DNA of 64,000 nucleotides from assembly GCF_029360725.1 (NCBI RefSeq), contig NZ_JARKMY010000004.1:1-64000 (forward strand). Direction: 5' to 3'. Shown piece by piece: positions 43,807 to 54,485 of the stretch. The position numbers were made by a program, and so were the translations under genes. The number at the start of each line of letters is the position of its first letter. Position 1 is the first letter of the stretch. The notes under the pieces were generated by a model. It made no database searches, was not told the origin of the DNA, and was given only the letters and a program-made list of their open reading frames with translations. Origin of the DNA: Chryseolinea sp. H1M3-3 (lineage in GTDB: Bacteria > Bacteroidota > Bacteroidia > Cytophagales > Cyclobacteriaceae).

Positions 43807-44198
43807 TGATTAAAATTATACTGCAATGAAAGGGAATCGCGATGGCAGTCGCTACCGAAAAATTAACACACATTTTTTTTGTAAACTGATTATTAAAACG
43901 ACCGTTGAAATAAAATGAAACAGGAATACGTGTTGTCAACATTCGATCGGGCAGATCACCAGATTCACGTGTGGTGCGTCATTCATATAAATAGAATTTT
44001 CATTTAATGTGAGATCTTTATTCCTGAAATGACTCCTTATTTCAATTTAAAAAGCAATGCTAACTTGAAAAGAGTGTTTCCTGAATGCTCAACGCGAAAT
44101 TGTGCAGGCAAATATTTGAAAGAAAATATGGAACGTCCAACAAATAAGCAAGGGAACCAAATTTGATTCCCTTGCTGCAATACGTTGATCGCCTAAAA
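43807..44198. other. Gap between the beta-rich protein and the lipoprotein
   Basis: AT-rich, without a supported gene. The left part should carry the promoter of the minus-strand gene ending at 43306. A 66-codon minus frame overlapping the lipoprotein 3' end is a shadow. Confidence 0.5.
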
Positions 44199-46286
44199 CT
44201 ATTCCTTAACCGCTCCCTGTATATTCGAAACGAATGCATTCGAAGTTTTGAAATCGCCATTCATCGTCGCACCGGATTCTTTCACCAATCCCCAGCCACC
44301 GCTGTTAGCAACCGTTGAATTTTTAAGAATCAATTTCGCAGAATTGTCTCCATCGAGACCCAGGTTTGCCTTCGTGTTGGATAAACCTGTTAAGAATACG
44401 CTACCTCCATAAGCAACATCAACAAAATCAAATTCATTACGATCATCGTTTGAAATGATTGCTATTCCTCCCCAGTAACCTTGGGTCTTGTTCACACCCG
44501 TGAAGACGATCCTTTTAGTGGCATTACCCTTAGCAATGATATAAGAGTTGTTGATTCTTTGCACGATGAAAGTTTTATCGGCAGCGAATTCAAACACCGC
44601 CCCCGGATCGATCACTACGCCGGATCTGATCTCAACGTTTCCACTGACATAGTATTTTGTCCCATCGGCGAACGCTTTCCATCTTACCTCCGCCGCACGT
44701 TGTAGTACCGAGCCGAGGATCTCCACTGTCTTTGTAGTATTGCCATTTGAGAAAAGCGAAGCAGGGTCAAGTTTACCGACTTCGTTGGCCGGCAACGCAA
44801 GCGGAGCACCATCGATGTTCTTGATCTCATTGTTAGAGAACGATGCTATCACTGAACCTAATTCGGCGTAAAGTCCATAACCCTTCCCATCTGTAATCAC
44901 GCTGTTCTTGATAGAGAGACTTGTTACATTTCCTCCATCGAGGCCTATACTGCCCGTGATGCCTGGAATGTTCGGCAAAGTTCCGCTGCCAGCATTTGAT
45001 ATTTCGACGAACTCAAGAGCGTTCAGAACATTGCTTGACGAAATTGAAATTCCGCGCCAGAATCCTTTCGTATGTGTTCGGCCTGAAAACGTAATCTTCT
45101 TATCAGCAGTACCCACTGCGTTGATGTAGGCAGCAGCATCCAAAACATTCAGACCCTTTTCCGCTGCAAATTCAATATTAACACCCGCCTGAATCTTTAA
45201 ACCTGACCGAATATCGAGATTGCCCGAAATGTAGTACGGAGTTCCATCGTGGAACGCATGCCAAACTACTTCATTCTGATGCAACGTTAACGAACCTATT
45301 ATTTCCACAGCGTCATATCCGTTGTTACCTGTGAAACTGTTGTCAGACTGAAGGTTTCCAATTTGATTAATCGGCAAAGCGATACTTGTTCCTGCGTTAC
45401 CACTAATTGTTACGTGACTTGCCTCGGAGAGCGATGCGTAATTTTCAACGTAGATACCATAGCCACCACCGTCGGCGATCGTTGTGTTTTTAACTTTCAT
45501 CACCGAGTTGTTGCCTCCGTCGATAGCAAGACTTGCAGAAAGATTGGTAAGTCCTTCCAGTAAACCACTGCCTGCCTGGTGTATTTCTACAAAATCGAAT
45601 TCATTTTCCGTGCTCGGTGAGTTCACAATTATCCCGGTCCAGCTTGGCGCAGTTGATTGACCTCCATTGAAGATAATGTGGTTTTGTTCGTTTCCAATAG
45701 CTATGAATTTGCCTGTGTAATCTACGGTAAGCTGACTTCCTGCGGCCATCTGCACGACGACGCCAGGCTCAACCGTCAGGCCCGCACGAATGTGTATAGA
45801 CTTCGTTACAATGTAATCGGTTCCGCCTGGTGTTGGATTAATATTTTTCCAGACAACATCGGCGTTGACATGTTCGGAGATCGTCACCGGGAATTGTACG
45901 TCGGGGGCCGTCGCAGTAATGGTAACCTCAACGCTTGACGTGTTCTCTCCATCGGATACTGTGAGTTTCAGTTTGTATGAGCCTGCATGTGTTGGTTTAA
46001 AAGTAATCTTGTCGGTGGTGGTATTGGTAAGAACAACAGTGCTTCCCTGGGGCTGCGAAAGAATCTCCCATTTGAATGTTAGTGTTTCTTTTTCAGGATC
46101 GCTGGAACCTGATCCATCAAGTACAACATCGTCCCCAACTTTAACAGAAAGATTTGATGGGGTTCCCACCACCTTTGCACTTGGGCTTTGATTAACAACT
46201 GGTTTTGGTTCGTCCTCATCATCTTTGCACGAGGCGATGAAGGCAACAATAAATACAAATAGTAAGGGCTTAAGAAAGTTTGTCAT
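44199..46286 (-). CDS. Surface lipoprotein with PKD-like domain and right-handed beta-helix repeats
   Basis: This 695-residue lipoprotein has a lipobox ending in Cys20 (FIASC) and an acidic KDDEDEPKP tag typical of surface export in this phylum. Residues 30-130 form a PKD-like domain (VLDGSGSSDPEKETLTFKWEI, then TVSDGENTSSVEVTI). Three similar blocks of about 185 residues follow. Each starts with VVWxxxxxGTxYYVSGxxxIRSG and contains NxLxFVxIxxAGSG and a GGGYGIY-like turn, as in beta-helix proteins. Such folds bind or cleave polysaccharides, but no catalytic motif is evident. It is transcribed alone. Confidence 0.85.
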   Translation of the reverse strand: MTNFLKPLLFVFIVAFIASCKDDEDEPKPVVNQSPSAKVVGTPSNLSVKVGDDVVLDGSGSSDPEKETLTFKWEILSQPQGSTVVLTNTTTDKITFKPTHAGSYKLKLTVSDGENTSSVEVTITATAPDVQFPVTISEHVNADVVWKNINPTPGGTDYIVTKSIHIRAGLTVEPGVVVQMAAGSQLTVDYTGKFIAIGNEQNHIIFNGGQSTAPSWTGIIVNSPSTENEFDFVEIHQAGSGLLEGLTNLSASLAIDGGNNSVMKVKNTTIADGGGYGIYVENYASLSEASHVTISGNAGTSIALPINQIGNLQSDNSFTGNNGYDAVEIIGSLTLHQNEVVWHAFHDGTPYYISGNLDIRSGLKIQAGVNIEFAAEKGLNVLDAAAYINAVGTADKKITFSGRTHTKGFWRGISISSSNVLNALEFVEISNAGSGTLPNIPGITGSIGLDGGNVTSLSIKNSVITDGKGYGLYAELGSVIASFSNNEIKNIDGAPLALPANEVGKLDPASLFSNGNTTKTVEILGSVLQRAAEVRWKAFADGTKYYVSGNVEIRSGVVIDPGAVFEFAADKTFIVQRINNSYIIAKGNATKRIVFTGVNKTQGYWGGIAIISNDDRNEFDFVDVAYGGSVFLTGLSNTKANLGLDGDNSAKLILKNSTVANSGGWGLVKESGATMNGDFKTSNAFVSNIQGAVKE

Positions 46287-46966
46287 ATGGTTTAAAAAGA
46301 TTTAAATGTTTCAACATGGTGAAGGCGAGTTACGGACGCCACGGGACCGTCACCCACCCAAGCTTTGAGGTTCACATTTTTTGAGGCTTACACGAAAAGG
46401 CTTGACTACGGGACCTACGTTAAAAGGAGAAAAAACTACGCGAAACGATTTATTATATGCATGTGGCTTAAAATTGTGGCGCTCATTCCATAAGTCGCGT
46501 CACCTAGCAAAGTGTAGAGGAAAAAAGTTATATAACTTTTTAATTGCAATTGCGCGATAGCAAAAAACTTGCACAGCAACAAACAGTGGATAGATGAAAC
46601 GAGGCCTTGAGGATATCTGTCTCTGCCCTGTGATGTACAGTTATTATTACAATGGTTTTATTTCTGGCGACTTGTTTCCACATCAACTTACATAACTTTC
46701 AAGGGCGCGAATAATTACAGGAAAAAATATGCATAGGACACAACTATTCAAGAAGGCTCCATTATTCCATTATGTACTGGGCAGTCTTTAGCTGTGGACT
46801 TTTAGTGCATAACATGAAAAGACGGCGCGCAGAATTCCAACGACCGAACGGATATATCGACACCAGTGGTAATGTGCCATTTCTTCTATCGCCACATCGG
46901 CTCAAGGCCAGAACACCCGTTATTCACAGAGGAGATCATAAACCGTTTGAACGAATGGATGCAAAA
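46287..46966. other. Long gap upstream of the lipoprotein
   Basis: No gene is supported in 680 bp. The stretch nearest 46286 must hold the promoter and leader of the lipoprotein gene. A plus-strand reading near 46850-46960 has protein-like composition but overlaps the 3' end of the next gene and has no start. Confidence 0.45.
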
Positions 46967-47989
46967 TTACCGCCAGCCTAATCCGGGTGCGACATGCTTT
47001 AAAATGGACGACAATACGTGAACATTATAATCAACCCCTAACGTATTGGGTATGGTCAAGAGTAGTGTATCCGCTTCCTGGATCGCCTCATCCGTTGATA
47101 ACTCTTTTATGAGCTGATCAGGTTCGGCAGCATAGCTTCTTCCGAAAATAGCACGTTTGTCACTTTCGATATAACCGATTTGATCTGCGCGGTTCCTTTC
47201 CTGTCCAAAGAGATACTTGTCCTGATCGTTTACCAAGGCAAAGATGGATCGGCTTACAGAAACCCTTGCCTCACGCTGATGCCCTGCCTTTTTCCATGCC
47301 TCTTTGTACATTCTGATTTGCTCTGCCTGCTGTACATGAAAAGGTTTGCCGCTTTCATCAAATTTCAATGTAGAACTTTGCAGATACATTCCATTTTCGG
47401 CTGCCCACACTGCGGTAGCATTCGATGCAGCACCCCACCAGATCCGGTCGCGCAAGCCTTCAGAGTGAGGTTCTAATCTCAGCAACCCCGGAGGATTTGG
47501 AAACATCGGATTTGGATTGGGCTGGGCGAATCCAATACCCTTTAACTTAGCCAGGAATTGTATTGCATTCCTGCGTCCCATGTCCGCATCCGTTTCGCCT
47601 GCCGCGGGTTCATAACCGAAGTGGCGCCATCCATCAATGACCTGTTCGGGCGAACCTCTGCTGATGCCCAGCTGCAGCCTGCCTCCTGATATGAGATCAG
47701 CAGCTCCCGCATCTTCTACCATGTACAGCGGATTTTCATAGCGCATATCAATCACAGCAGTTCCGATCTCTATCTTCTTTGTCTTCGCGCCGATGGCTGA
47801 CAATAAAGGAAACGGTGACGCTAGCTGCGCAGCAAAATGATGCACCCGGAAATACGCGCCATCCAATCCAATTTCTTCAGCAGCTACTGCAAGGTCGATA
47901 GACTGAAGCAATGCATCGCTTGCCGTACGCGTTTGATAACCCTGGTGGTTAGCCCAATGTCCAAAAGACAAAAATCCAATTTTCTTCAT
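46967..47989 (-). CDS. LLM-class flavin-dependent oxidoreductase
   Basis: A 340-residue TIM-barrel protein of the bacterial luciferase-like monooxygenase family, using FMN or F420. Visible family features are the start KKIGFLSFGHW, the strand with GLDGAYFRVHHFA, PFPLLSAIGAKTKKIEIGTAVIDMRYENPLYMVEDAGAAD read as two strands and a helix, and LISGGRLQLGISRGSPE. The length is normal. It oxidises an unknown small substrate in the cytoplasm. It is transcribed alone. The neighbouring hydrolase genes at 48.3 kb are on the same strand but 290 bp away. Confidence 0.92.
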   Translation of the reverse strand: MKKIGFLSFGHWANHQGYQTRTASDALLQSIDLAVAAEEIGLDGAYFRVHHFAAQLASPFPLLSAIGAKTKKIEIGTAVIDMRYENPLYMVEDAGAADLISGGRLQLGISRGSPEQVIDGWRHFGYEPAAGETDADMGRRNAIQFLAKLKGIGFAQPNPNPMFPNPPGLLRLEPHSEGLRDRIWWGAASNATAVWAAENGMYLQSSTLKFDESGKPFHVQQAEQIRMYKEAWKKAGHQREARVSVSRSIFALVNDQDKYLFGQERNRADQIGYIESDKRAIFGRSYAAEPDQLIKELSTDEAIQEADTLLLTIPNTLGVDYNVHVLSSILKHVAPGLGWR

Positions 47990-48281
47990 AATGAATGCTC
48001 CGGTCTATAACAGCGGGCAAAGATAAAAATTTGCGCGTAAAGTGGCGGGTTACCAAACACAGCGCCTTTATCTAGTCGCTAAAAAAATTAAAATCCGTTT
48101 GTTCTTGCAGGATGGCGGCTGAGAGAATGAAAATGTTATGCAGCATCCAATCAAGTAATGATTTTGTTGGATAATGATCCATGATCGCCTTACAGTTTAG
48201 TAATGGATATAGACGCAATTCGTACCTATATGGAAAAAGGATAGTAAGGTTCAATGCTATTCGTAGCAGTAACGTCAAATG

Positions 48282-49205
48282 TTACCTTATCATTTTTGAG
48301 TTTTTCATCCATTCAAAGAGTGGCTCCATCCAGCCTTGATGTTTGAAAATAAATCCATGACCTCCCGCGGGATAAATATGCATCTCTACCGGAACCCTAT
48401 GATGTCTAAGCTTTTGAAAATAAACAATGCTGTTATCAACATCGACCAACTTATCATCAGCAGCATGTGTAATATATGCCGGAGGGGTATGCTCATCAAC
48501 ACGAAGCTCGCTTGAAAATCTATCTATCAGTTCTTTGTCAGCATTTGTTCCTAAAAGATTCCTCCTTGAATCCAGGTGCGTTAAACTATCCTGCATACTA
48601 ATGACGGGGTAAACTAATATTTGAAAGTCGGGACGAAGCGAGGTACCGCTCTTATTTTCAATCCATGTTTCCTTATACATCGTTGCCGCGGTCGACGCCA
48701 GGTGACCCCCAGCAGAGAAACCCATTATTCCAATTTTATGGACATCAAGTCCCCATCGCGCTGCATTTGTCCTTACTATCTTAATTGCTTGTAGTGCATC
48801 CTGAAGAGGCCCTATTTTCTTATCCACAAGCATAGAATCTTCCGGAAGACGATATTTTAAAACAAATGCGGCAATACCCCTTTTAGCCAACTCCTTTGCT
48901 GTAGAAACACCTTCGCCTTGAAAAACAATTACCTTATAACTACCCCCGGGGCAAATAATCACCGCAGTACCAGTCGATTTTTCCTTTTCAGGAAGATAAA
49001 CTTCCAGCGTTGGGATAATTACTTTTCGGACTAGCCCGGCAGTTGGTTCCTTCTCCGAATCTTTCGCTTTTGGAGATTTCGAATTTGGGATATCTCCCGG
49101 ATATAGATTAATGATTTCCTGCGCTGATGCAACACCGGAATACGTTAAAAAGAAAGCAATAAAAATTACGATTGTTTTCAACAACCGAGGTGAATTCGGC
49201 TTCAT
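48282..49205 (-). CDS. Secreted alpha/beta hydrolase, acetyl-esterase-like
   Basis: A 307-residue protein with a signal peptide ending near GVASAQ. The core has VIICPGGSYKV (oxyanion region), the nucleophile elbow GFSAGGHLAS with its Ser, an Asp in HAADDKLVD, and the catalytic His in AGGHGF. This is the layout of BD-FAE/acetylxylan-esterase-like enzymes. It is the last gene of a minus-strand operon with four other secreted enzymes or accessory proteins, 15 bp after the previous gene. It probably removes acetyl or related groups from plant polysaccharide, inferred from context. Confidence 0.88.
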   Translation of the reverse strand: MKPNSPRLLKTIVIFIAFFLTYSGVASAQEIINLYPGDIPNSKSPKAKDSEKEPTAGLVRKVIIPTLEVYLPEKEKSTGTAVIICPGGSYKVIVFQGEGVSTAKELAKRGIAAFVLKYRLPEDSMLVDKKIGPLQDALQAIKIVRTNAARWGLDVHKIGIMGFSAGGHLASTAATMYKETWIENKSGTSLRPDFQILVYPVISMQDSLTHLDSRRNLLGTNADKELIDRFSSELRVDEHTPPAYITHAADDKLVDVDNSIVYFQKLRHHRVPVEMHIYPAGGHGFIFKHQGWMEPLFEWMKNSKMIR

Positions 49206-49220
49206 AATTTTATTTTGTTG

Positions 49221-50483
<1,263 letters not shown>

Positions 50484-50548
50484 CTATATCCTTGCTCGAT
50501 GATAATTACTTGCATTTGATATCAAGAAGGCGATCATGCTTTTTGTTG

Positions 50549-51466
50549 TTATTTGAAATTTTTGCTATCCACTTTCCAGTTAGGATTTTTTGAAAGACCG
50601 CTGGGATTTCCAGTGAACATTTTGCCGGCACCTTTATCATTCTTCAGCTGCCACTGAAACCATGCTGTGGCAACTTTGGCAAATTCTCCTCCGTGAGGTT
50701 GCCCGTATGTTCCTCCGTGTCCTACATCCATATTGGCTACAAAAACAGGAACTTGGTTAATGCGATTAAAATCATCCATACCATTTGCATAGGCGATATC
50801 TTTTTCTCCACCTAAAAGATAAAGTGTTGGTGTATGGATCTTAGACAATTGATCCTTCGTCAGCGGTGGCATACCGGGCATTCCACCTCCTGGGTTAGCC
50901 AGAATACCGCTGTTACAAATAACTGTCGTCGTGACGCGTGGGTCGGGAGCAGTCTCCAGCGCCTGGAGTCCGCCACATGACATCCCACTTACTGCAATTT
51001 CTTTGACATCTAACTTGCCATAATAAGGACTTGCTTTATCACTGTTTTGAGCGATAGCCCAATTGATAGCATCTGTCATTTGAGATGATGTCGAACGATC
51101 GCGAGTGCGCTCACCTTCCTTCGGCATAGGTCCAATCGCGATTACCATAAAGCCGTAAGATGCTACTTCAGATAAAAAGTTTACATGCTCCCACGGTGAA
51201 TTGGCGCAGGCACCATTGCCCCACACAATGATTGGAAGTTTGCCTTTCTTTGTTGCAGCAGTTAAGTCTGCGGGTTTAAAAACCGTATGCGTCGGAAGAG
51301 AATTTTCTGAAACCATAATGGCTTTGAAAGGTCCTGTTCCACCGTCCTCTATAACTCTTGATGTAACGGCTGCGGTAGGCGCAGAATTCTGTGCCGAAAC
51401 AGGATTCATAAAATAAAATCCGGTGCCTATCAGTAAAAGAACTAGCATGCTAATTTTTTTCATCAT
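50549..51466 (-). CDS. Secreted alpha/beta hydrolase (chlorophyllase/cutinase-like group)
   Basis: A 305-residue protein with a signal peptide ending PVSAQ. The start is the first ATG, after a TTG codon. The nucleophile elbow reads GMSCGGLQAL, with Ser followed by Cys. The acid lies near GGEKDIAYAN and the His is in DVGHGGTYG. The substrate class is open: similar enzymes cleave polysaccharide esters or other bulky esters. It is the third gene of the operon, about 150 bp from the next, which may indicate an internal promoter. Confidence 0.85.
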   Translation of the reverse strand: MMKKISMLVLLLIGTGFYFMNPVSAQNSAPTAAVTSRVIEDGGTGPFKAIMVSENSLPTHTVFKPADLTAATKKGKLPIIVWGNGACANSPWEHVNFLSEVASYGFMVIAIGPMPKEGERTRDRSTSSQMTDAINWAIAQNSDKASPYYGKLDVKEIAVSGMSCGGLQALETAPDPRVTTTVICNSGILANPGGGMPGMPPLTKDQLSKIHTPTLYLLGGEKDIAYANGMDDFNRINQVPVFVANMDVGHGGTYGQPHGGEFAKVATAWFQWQLKNDKGAGKMFTGNPSGLSKNPNWKVDSKNFK

Positions 51467-51514
51467 CAAATTATTGTTTTGTGGTTATGTCAGATCTACA
51501 TCGTGTGAATTTTT

Positions 51515-52954
51515 TCAAGGGGCTTTAAAATTCCATTTCGAGTTGTCACTGTTCACATCAAATTTTGCAAGGGTCGGTGTGCTATCACCGGAAGATACCA
51601 GCGCTAATTTCTCTTTTGAATTGGGAACTTCCTTAGGCATTATTCTATATGTTCCATCGGTCAATTGATCAATTCGCCATAGTTGTTCAGGGGCACCGGT
51701 AAATGCTGGAACTGTTATAACACGTGCATCTGCTGTTGCAGCCAATGCCCTATCGGTTCCAGCGACAACTATCTTATAATACGGAGCGCCTAAATATCCG
51801 CTTGAATCAGGGGCAGGCGTAATGGTCCATTTTTGATTCGGGCGGGCCATATAATCGCCTATTCTTGCGTCAATGTTTCCGGTAGGCCAGGTGTTGATGA
51901 CATCCGCTAATTCCTGTGATGGAACTGGTTTTATTGGTTCGTTATTGTCACGGCCGAATCGCATACCACCAGGCATTCTTACTAAATCAACGGCCAGTTC
52001 CAACCCATATCCTCTTCGCTCAGATTCAATTTCATAAGTTCCTGCTTTAACATTGTCGCCTGCAACAGGCCATCCATTTTTCCATACCAACGGACGGATG
52101 CCTAGAACGCTGCGGCCGCTCTGATCCAGATCTGCTTCATAATGGAAAGACATTTTTTCAATTCCATCCTCCAGCATAATCCGTCCAAAATGGCCAGGTC
52201 CAATAAGTCTTCCGCTGGTTGCAGCAACCATTTTGCCACCACCTTGGATCATGTCTCTTCCCACATTATCTATGAAAGGGCCGGTCACGTTTTTAGAACG
52301 ACCCACGACAATGTTATAGGTGGAATTGGCGCCATCGCAGCAGCTGCCATGCGTGGCAAGAAGATAGTACCATCCATCGTGATAAGTTAAAACAGCAGCT
52401 TCGCAGACAATGGCTACATCAACATGTTCGTTCCCTTTTACCCGCTCGCCTGTTTTAGGATCTAACTCTACAATGCGAATGAATCCAAAATAGGTACCAT
52501 AGGCGAGCCAAAGTCGGCCGGTAGTGGGATCCAGCATAAGGCCGGGGTCGATGGCATCGCATTCCTCATAGCCATCGGATGTAGCAACCACCACAGGTTC
52601 TGTGTATTTAAAATCGGGAGAAGTTGGGTCAAGCGTCTTGTTCCACATGGTAAGGATGGCACCCTTATGATTGCTACTACCACCCGTTGCGCCATACACG
52701 ACAAGGTAGCGGTCACCAATTTTCATGGCATCCGGAGCCGCGCCACCACCAGGTCTTACACCACCGCCTGTCCATTTCCATCCGTCTTCGGATATCAATC
52801 CACCGCCACCAGTACCAAACGTGTAATACTTTCCTTCACATTCAACAACCGTTGAGGGGTCATGGATAAATGGCTTTCCGATCTGCGCTGTTGTTGTCTG
52901 TGTTATCAATATTGCTAACAAGGCCGTCATGCCGACTATTTTCATTCGTATCAT
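51515..52954 (-). CDS. Glycoside hydrolase family 43 enzyme, arabinosidase-like
   Basis: I start at MIRMKIVG, which gives a signal peptide ending TTTAQ; the frame opens 9 codons earlier. The five-blade GH43 propeller occupies about residues 25-320, with catalytic Asp in FIHDPST, the pKa-modulating Asp in DAIDPGLM, and a candidate general acid Glu in VCEAAVL. Residues 330-478 form a C-terminal beta domain with two YxIxP/W repeats like a ricin-type module. GH43 enzymes release arabinose or xylose from side chains or arabinan. It is the second gene of the operon. Confidence 0.92.
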   Translation of the reverse strand: MIRMKIVGMTALLAILITQTTTAQIGKPFIHDPSTVVECEGKYYTFGTGGGGLISEDGWKWTGGGVRPGGGAAPDAMKIGDRYLVVYGATGGSSNHKGAILTMWNKTLDPTSPDFKYTEPVVVATSDGYEECDAIDPGLMLDPTTGRLWLAYGTYFGFIRIVELDPKTGERVKGNEHVDVAIVCEAAVLTYHDGWYYLLATHGSCCDGANSTYNIVVGRSKNVTGPFIDNVGRDMIQGGGKMVAATSGRLIGPGHFGRIMLEDGIEKMSFHYEADLDQSGRSVLGIRPLVWKNGWPVAGDNVKAGTYEIESERRGYGLELAVDLVRMPGGMRFGRDNNEPIKPVPSQELADVINTWPTGNIDARIGDYMARPNQKWTITPAPDSSGYLGAPYYKIVVAGTDRALAATADARVITVPAFTGAPEQLWRIDQLTDGTYRIMPKEVPNSKEKLALVSSGDSTPTLAKFDVNSDNSKWNFKAP

Positions 52955-53004
52955 AAATGCTTTTATTTCAGAATAATTCATACCTTAAATAGACCCGTAA
53001 ATTT

Positions 53005-53763
53005 TTATTCGTAACTGATGCTGAAGTTTTTTACCGGCGATCCTTTTTCATCCAAAAAACGAACAGAGAAGTTACACATACCCGGTCCGTTGATTACCGC
53101 CCCACGGACGATGTTCTTTCCTTTTTTAAGCGTTAAAAGTGGAGAGGTAACATTATCAACGATCATGTCTCTGTCACCGGAAAGTATCAGGGCTTCCTTG
53201 CCATTCAACCAAAACATGCCTCCCGAATTAACGCCTGCAGTCATTCTCACATTTTTGATTTCTTCCGGGCAATCAATGACCGTGACAAGCCAGAAGAGGA
53301 CACCGTATGGCGGCTTATTTATCGCATACGTAAAATGATATAAATTAAAGTTGTATGTCTTGCTGTCCAGCGCATACCATTTTAGTTCCTGTCCTCCCAC
53401 CTTTACTTTTTTGCCATTTTTAGGAACGACAGTAAAATCGGTGGAAAAATTATCGGCGGAAAAGGTTGTCCGCAGATATTTTTCCGTGAGTATATTATTT
53501 CGGACAATTTCTTTCCTGATGGGTTCAAGCACCAGCCAACGTTGAATGAATCCATTGTCGTCCGGAGTTTTCTTAACGTTGGAAGCCTGAACAAAATGTT
53601 TCGTTAGGGTATGTGTCGTATCGCCCTTGATGGGTATGGGAGGCAATACTACCCGTGGTCGTCCACCAGGCGGCTGGCCTAAAGCTGTATTGGCATCTAC
53701 CAGTAATACTGATAAAACGACAAAAGCCAAAGCGGGCATTAGGGATTGGTTTTTTCTGTTCAT
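53005..53763 (-). CDS. Secreted beta-sandwich protein of unknown function (252 aa)
   Basis: The start is at MNRKNQSLM, with a signal peptide ending ALGQ; the frame opens 15 codons further. A Pro-rich linker (PPGGRPRVVLPPIP) leads to a beta-rich region. The C-terminal half resembles a jelly-roll accessory domain: GGMFWLNGKEALILSGD, LLTLKKGKNIVRGAVINGPGM, FSVRFLDEKG. I see no catalytic motif. Similar domains accompany glycoside hydrolases and esterases. It is the first gene of the operon, so the promoter should lie between 53764 and 53870. Confidence 0.75.
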   Translation of the reverse strand: MNRKNQSLMPALAFVVLSVLLVDANTALGQPPGGRPRVVLPPIPIKGDTTHTLTKHFVQASNVKKTPDDNGFIQRWLVLEPIRKEIVRNNILTEKYLRTTFSADNFSTDFTVVPKNGKKVKVGGQELKWYALDSKTYNFNLYHFTYAINKPPYGVLFWLVTVIDCPEEIKNVRMTAGVNSGGMFWLNGKEALILSGDRDMIVDNVTSPLLTLKKGKNIVRGAVINGPGMCNFSVRFLDEKGSPVKNFSISYE

Positions 53764-54125
53764 CGAAGATTCTTTTGAAGTGATTATCTGTTTTGAAAAG
53801 GGGATCATGTTAAGAGCCGGGTTGCCACTACTCTTTCGTTTTTGAACAAATGTATAAATTACACTAATACAACGCTAACGTAAAAGCTGAGTGAATGAGG
53901 CGTGAAATATTGTCGCTAGAGACGATCACGCATTGCTTCATTACTTGACTGGCGCCAGAGTCGAATATTAGGTTGCTTCGATCGATAAAATGAGGACGAT
54001 GGTCTAGTAAACTTTCATTTGTTTTCAAGTATTCACGGTTTACGATAGTTTGAGCGAAATTCCAGGATATGCTAATCGTCCTGAAATGGTTATCGTTCGT
54101 TATTAACACTTAAAAAATCAAGACC

Positions 54126-54482
54126 ATGAAGAAGATTTTGTCTGCAATTATTTTATTGGTAGCCGCAATTCCCACTTACGCGGCGGGTATAGAAGGAACC
54201 TGGAAAGCGAAAATGCAAGGACCCGATGGCGACATGGAATTGACATTCGTATTCAAACTGACAGACGGAAAATTGAGTGGTGTCGTCCGAACACCGAACG
54301 GTGATACTGAAATTACAAACACCAACGTGAATGGTAAAGAATTTTCATTTGATGTTTCCTTCAACGATATGACAATCAAGCATCATTGTACCTTACAAGA
54401 GGACGATACCATCAGCATGAAAGCTACCGGAACGCCTATGGGCGATACGGCATTGACATTGAAGCGGGACGCTACCAAATAG
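54126..54482 (+). CDS. Small secreted protein (118 aa)
   Basis: The signal peptide MKKILSAIILLVAAIPTYA is followed by one small beta-barrel-like domain: GTWKAKMQGPDGDMELTFVFKL, then LSGVVRTPNGD and FSFDVSFNDMTIKHHC. Proteins of this type are frequent beside glycoside hydrolases in Bacteroidota, but I know of no proven role. It is divergent from the enzyme operon and convergent with the FG-GAP gene, with stops 3 bp apart. Confidence 0.82.
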   Translation: MKKILSAIILLVAAIPTYAAGIEGTWKAKMQGPDGDMELTFVFKLTDGKLSGVVRTPNGDTEITNTNVNGKEFSFDVSFNDMTIKHHCTLQEDDTISMKATGTPMGDTALTLKRDATK

Positions 54483-54485
54483 ATT

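Noticed and set aside
46850-46966. Protein-like plus-strand reading upstream of the luciferase-like gene end
   Set aside because: It has no start codon and partly overlaps the 3' end of the opposite-strand gene, so it is most likely a shadow.
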